Shown here: positions 60,776 to 64,000 of the stretch, in pieces | How positions within the stretch are numbered: position 1 is the stretch's first letter | How the letters are laid out: each line of letters opens with the position of its first letter | Source: Leuconostoc fallax KCTC 3537 | Lineage (GTDB): Bacteria > Bacillota > Bacilli > Lactobacillales > Lactobacillaceae | DNA length: 64,000 bases | Assembly: GCF_000165675.1 (NCBI RefSeq) | Contig: NZ_AEIZ01000008.1 | Coordinates: 1-64,000, forward strand | Reading direction: 5' to 3' | The notes under the pieces: generated by a model | What the model saw: the letters and a program-made list of their open reading frames with translations, nothing else | Databases searched by the model: none | What the model was told of the DNA's origin: nothing | Program-made: the position numbers and the translations under genes

Positions 60776-60823
60776 AAGCTTACACCTCAATTTATACTTT
60801 TTTCATCACTTACTAATAGTAAA

Positions 60824-62044
60824 TTATACAGCTTTATCAATCTTAATGTTGTTAAATGCCTCACGTAACGCTTGATCATGAGCATAGATATACAGCCCTT
60901 TCCGTCCTCGTTTTAGCAGAACGTTCAAGGCATTTAACATAATGCGTTGCTTATCCTTTTCATTAAAGCAGTGCCCTTTGGTTACCCTAAACGCCGCCTT
61001 ATCTTGATACCTATCCGATGTAACGATAATCTTTTGCTTATTTTTATCATAGGTTATCCCTGGACCGATAATGACTCCCGCATAATTCAAATCAAATCCT
61101 TGAATGGTATAAATTGATCCCACTTCGTGAATAGTTTCCGGTCTTAAAGCCCATGGCTCTGTTCCGACATTGAGTTGATCCCATGGTAACTTAAAATCAG
61201 CAGTCGAAACATACCATTTACCCTTACCAACTGTATAGGAATAATCAGTTGTCGCCAACATTCTGGATAGGCCATTACTAGTATTTCGTCTTTGAATTGC
61301 TTCATAAAGTTTTGCCGCACTATTATAAATCCGAAAATCAAATGTGTCTGTTTGAACATGTGGGACTATCATGCGATTCATTGTTAATGTGTTAATCCAA
61401 GACGTAACATCCTGGTACTTATCTTGTATTCGATACTGCTTTTTTAACGTCATCGTTTCATGCGTATACTGCGATAAAATATGATTCAAGTCCTCATCAT
61501 ACCACTGACTTTTAAACTTTAAAACTTGATGACTATCAAAAATCAAAATTACAATTTTAGCATGTTTAATAATTTCAATTAACTGATTTTCCTGATGAAA
61601 TTGATTGTAATTATCCGATTCAGTTAGCAATAAATGCGCTTCATCAATGAATACAACATCGCATAGTTGGTCCAACTTATCCATTTGGTTAATAAACGGC
61701 GTTGGCTTCATAAAGTATTTTTTCTTTAGAATAGCTGATGTCTCTGATAGTTTACGATATATCTTAAGCATCTCTGCATGGTTTACTAATAAGCGATTTT
61801 CTGTTCTAAACAAGTCTGATTTTGAAGAATTTAACGCAAATGCTTGTAATTGCAAAAAAGCTTCAAACAGCACAACGCTTTTGCCTGTCCCGGCATCACC
61901 CTTAATCGTTAAAATAGCATGCTGTCGATTAATATTTTTCTGTATAAAATCCATTATGCGCTGTATAACTTGTTCTTGTTCATGCGAATAGCTATCACCG
62001 CTTTCTAATAAAAAGTTACCAATACCTTGTTCATCTAGACTCAA
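60824..62044 (-). CDS. DUF2075-family P-loop ATPase/helicase-like protein
   Basis: 406 residues, TTG start at 62044 (AAAGGA ~10 bases upstream). Walker A TIKGDAGTGKSVVLFEAFLQ near residue 50, Walker B VVFIDEAHLLL near 135, KIVILIFDSHQVL, KKQYRIQ, IYTIQGFDLNYAGVIIGPG and NVLLKRGRKGLYIYAHD: the DUF2075 superfamily-1-like ATPase. Lacks a fused nuclease. Role unknown; some members are phage-defence or RNA-linked. Lies between msrA and sodA with its own short upstream region. Confidence 0.85.
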   Translation of the reverse strand: MSLDEQGIGNFLLESGDSYSHEQEQVIQRIMDFIQKNINRQHAILTIKGDAGTGKSVVLFEAFLQLQAFALNSSKSDLFRTENRLLVNHAEMLKIYRKLSETSAILKKKYFMKPTPFINQMDKLDQLCDVVFIDEAHLLLTESDNYNQFHQENQLIEIIKHAKIVILIFDSHQVLKFKSQWYDEDLNHILSQYTHETMTLKKQYRIQDKYQDVTSWINTLTMNRMIVPHVQTDTFDFRIYNSAAKLYEAIQRRNTSNGLSRMLATTDYSYTVGKGKWYVSTADFKLPWDQLNVGTEPWALRPETIHEVGSIYTIQGFDLNYAGVIIGPGITYDKNKQKIIVTSDRYQDKAAFRVTKGHCFNEKDKQRIMLNALNVLLKRGRKGLYIYAHDQALREAFNNIKIDKAV

Positions 62045-62086
62045 AATAATTCATCCTTTAGATCATGATATCTTTAGCATAACAAA

Positions 62087-62127
62087 ACAACCACAAATCT
62101 GTAGTCCGAAAGTTGTGGTTGCTTTTT
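62087..62127 (-). terminator. Terminator of sodA
   Basis: AACCACAA...TTGTGGTT stem (62089-62120), T-rich after it on the minus strand, just beyond the sodA stop. Confidence 0.7.
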
Positions 62128-62130
62128 ATT

Positions 62131-62736
62131 CTAATGATTGAAACACTCATCTACTTTTTGCCAATTAACAATATGCCAAAATGCCTCAATATATTCAGGT
62201 CGTCGATTTTGATACTTCAAGTAATAGGCATGTTCCCAAACATCCAACCCAAGCAATGGTTTCTTGCCAGACATAATAGGTGAATCTTGGTTCGCTGTTG
62301 TCATAATTTCCAACTCATTCTCTTGATTTTTAACCAACCATGCCCATCCAGAACCAAACACGCCCGTTGCCTTCTGGGTAAATTCTGATTTGAATTGGTT
62401 AAAATCTCCCCATTTTTGATCAATAGCCTGAGCTAAGTCCGTTGGAATTTTTTGGTCAAAATCAGGTGTTAGCAACTCCCAAAACAAACTGTGGTTGGCA
62501 TGACCACCGCCTTGATTACGTACTGGCGTTTGTAATGCTTCTGGAAGTTCGTGAATTTTTGTTAATAGCTTTTCCAAAGACCATTCCGAGAATTCAGGAT
62601 AGTCTTTCAAAGCATTATTCAGGTTATTCACATAAGTCTGATGATGCCTATCATGGTGTACTGTCATCGTTTTGGCATCAATATAAGGTTCTAACGCATT
62701 CGCCTCGTAAGGTAATGCTGGTGTTGTAAATGTCAT
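62131..62736 (-). CDS. sodA: Superoxide dismutase (Mn/Fe)
   Basis: 201 residues, intact. FTTPALPYEANALEPYIDAK, MTVHHDRHHQTYVNNLN (metal His), GGGHANHSLFWELL (second His), FGSGWAWLV and LLGLDVWEHAYYLKYQNRRP (Asp and His ligands). GGGHANHS with DVWEHAYYLKYQN fits Mn-type or cambialistic enzymes. Converts superoxide to peroxide and oxygen. Many heterofermentative lactic acid bacteria lack this gene, so it is a useful taxonomic marker. Confidence 0.96.
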   Translation of the reverse strand: MTFTTPALPYEANALEPYIDAKTMTVHHDRHHQTYVNNLNNALKDYPEFSEWSLEKLLTKIHELPEALQTPVRNQGGGHANHSLFWELLTPDFDQKIPTDLAQAIDQKWGDFNQFKSEFTQKATGVFGSGWAWLVKNQENELEIMTTANQDSPIMSGKKPLLGLDVWEHAYYLKYQNRRPEYIEAFWHIVNWQKVDECFNH

Positions 62737-62844
62737 TTACTACTCCTTTCTAAATCAAACCAATAGAACGCTTTCACTATGTTTACCTTATCATTTATCC
62801 ATTTTGACTGTCAATTAACTCGCTCACAACATGCCACCTCAATA

Positions 62845-62876
62845 AAAAGAACCGCAAAATATACTTTACGGTTCTT
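62845..62876 (-). terminator. Terminator of the DUF711 gene
   Basis: AAGAACCGCAAA...TTTACGGTTCTT-type stem 8 bp after the stop codon. Confidence 0.7.
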
Positions 62877-62883
62877 CACATGT

Positions 62884-64000
62884 TTAGTTTTTAAAAGAAT
62901 GAATTGGTGCCGGAATGTGTCCGCCACGGTTAACAAAATCAGCACTTGATTTGTTTATGACTGGCATTACTGGAGACGTTCCTAGCAAGCCACCATAATC
63001 AACCATTTCCCCAACGCTTTTACCAACCGCTGGTAAAATACGTACAGCCGTCGTTTTATTATTTTGAACACCAATTGCTGCTTCATCAGCAATCATAGCA
63101 CTAATTGTAGTTGCTGGTGTATCACCTGGAATTGCAATCATATCTAAACCAACTGAGCAAACAGAAGTCATCGCCTCCAATTTAGATAATGATAATGTGC
63201 CTTCTTGTGCTGCATCAATCATACCAGCATCTTCGGATAACGGAATAAATGCACCAGATAAGCCACCCACTCGTTGTGATGCCATAACGCCGCCCTTTTT
63301 CACAGCGTCATTCAAAAGCATCAAAGCAGCAGTTGTCCCATGCGTGCCGACCTGTTCAAGGCCGATTTCTTCCAACACTTCAGCAACCGAGTCACCACGC
63401 GCAGGTGTTGGTGCCAAACTAAGGTCTACAATACCAAATTCAACACCGAGACGCTCTGCTGCTAGTGCACCAACCATTTGACCAACACGAGTAATTTTGA
63501 AAGCTGTCTTCTTAATTGTTTCAGAGACGATATGAATGGGTTGTTGCTTCACCTTTTCTAAAGTGCGTTTCACAACACCAGGACCAGAAACACCAACATT
63601 AATCACAACATCTGGCTCACTAACACCATGAAAAGCACCCGCCATAAATGGATTGTCTTCCACAGCGTTGGCAAAAACAACCAACTTAGCCGTTGCAGTA
63701 TTCGATAAAGTTGATACTTCCGTTATTGTTTCACCCATTAATTTAATGGCATCTAAATTAATACCTGCTTTAGTTGAGCCAATATTAATGGACGACATGA
63801 CTAAATCTGTTTCTGTCAAGGCTTTTGGAATAGAATGAATAAGTGCTAAATCACCATTATTAAAGCCCTTTTGAACTAGTGCCGAATAGCCACCAATAAA
63901 GTCAACACCAACTGCCTTAGCCGCATCATCAAGTGCATGCGCGTAGTACAACATATCTTCCGCAGATGTATTACCAGCAATTAATGCAATGGGTGTCACA
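62884..64000 (-). CDS. PFL-family protein DUF711 (UPF0210), 5' end outside the window
   Basis: The last ~371 residues of a ~445-residue protein; the start lies beyond the right edge. [75 protein letters not shown] and [20 protein letters not shown] are typical of UPF0210, a family with a pyruvate-formate-lyase-like barrel and no established activity. In lactic acid bacteria it is usually paired with a small ACT-domain protein encoded upstream, which would be just outside. Confidence 0.93.
   Translation of the reverse strand, partial: VTPIALIAGNTSAEDMLYYAHALDDAAKAVGVDFIGGYSALVQKGFNNGDLALIHSIPKALTETDLVMSSINIGSTKAGINLDAIKLMGETITEVSTLSNTATAKLVVFANAVEDNPFMAGAFHGVSEPDVVINVGVSGPGVVKRTLEKVKQQPIHIVSETIKKTAFKITRVGQMVGALAAERLGVEFGIVDLSLAPTPARGDSVAEVLEEIGLEQVGTHGTTAALMLLNDAVKKGGVMASQRVGGLSGAFIPLSEDAGMIDAAQEGTLSLSKLEAMTSVCSVGLDMIAIPGDTPATTISAMIADEAAIGVQNNKTTAVRILPAVGKSVGEMVDYGGLLGTSPVMPVINKSSADFVNRGGHIPAPIHSFKN

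Overview
The window looks like part of a chromosome from a low-GC lactic acid bacterium of the Leuconostoc/Weissella type. The main support is a 1543-residue GH70 dextransucrase-like enzyme with a KxYKxGKxW signal peptide, together with an FMN-riboswitch riboflavin operon, msrA/msrB, a Mn/Fe superoxide dismutase and a PFL-family (DUF711) protein. The genus is inferred from gene content only.

Layout. (1) 0.2-3.6 kb: a LlaJI/McrBC-like two-gene restriction module. (2) 3.8-5.5 kb: ArsR and MFS debris beside an IS30-family element. (3) 5.6-21.8 kb: the transfer region of a Tn916/ICEBs1-type conjugative element, almost all on the minus strand: DUF961-like protein, TcpC, TcpD, TcpE, VirB6-like protein, CwlT-like hydrolase, VirB4-like ATPase, TcpA coupling ATPase, oriT and MobT relaxase. 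Three single genes (small membrane protein, yjdF, mmcQ-like) sit in it on the plus strand. No integrase or attachment site is visible. (4) 21.9-39.3 kb: a defence island. It holds a C5-methyltransferase restriction-modification cluster with two B3-like DNA-recognition domains, an uncharacterised ~415-residue protein, a helicase + PD-(D/E)XK nuclease fusion, an RloC-like zinc-hook ATPase next to an HNH protein and a small unknown gene, an unknown two-gene operon, and an Abi-type reverse transcriptase. A ~395 bp direct repeat flanks the RloC module, and a 73 bp piece of it recurs upstream of the reverse transcriptase. (5) 39.7-42.7 kb: acetyltransferases, a TetR/NAD(P)H-oxidoreductase pair and gene remnants. 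(6) 42.8-64 kb: largely housekeeping: free-Met-SO reductase, MazG-like protein, ribDE(BA)H, alcohol dehydrogenase, XRE and PadR regulators, DHA2 efflux pump, dextransucrase, DMT transporter, nitroreductase, sortase, msrB/msrA, DUF2075 ATPase, sodA and DUF711.

A dominant technical feature is that roughly 25 genes are interrupted by single-base indels, nearly all in A/T homopolymers and mostly a run one base too short. Restoring one base usually rejoins two parts of a known family, including catalytic residues (sortase Cys, MsrA GCFWC, RT YVDD, Walker A of RloC). This happens in housekeeping genes as well as mobile ones, so I read most of these breaks as sequencing/assembly errors. Affected genes are listed with their reconstructed full spans, and each break is noted.
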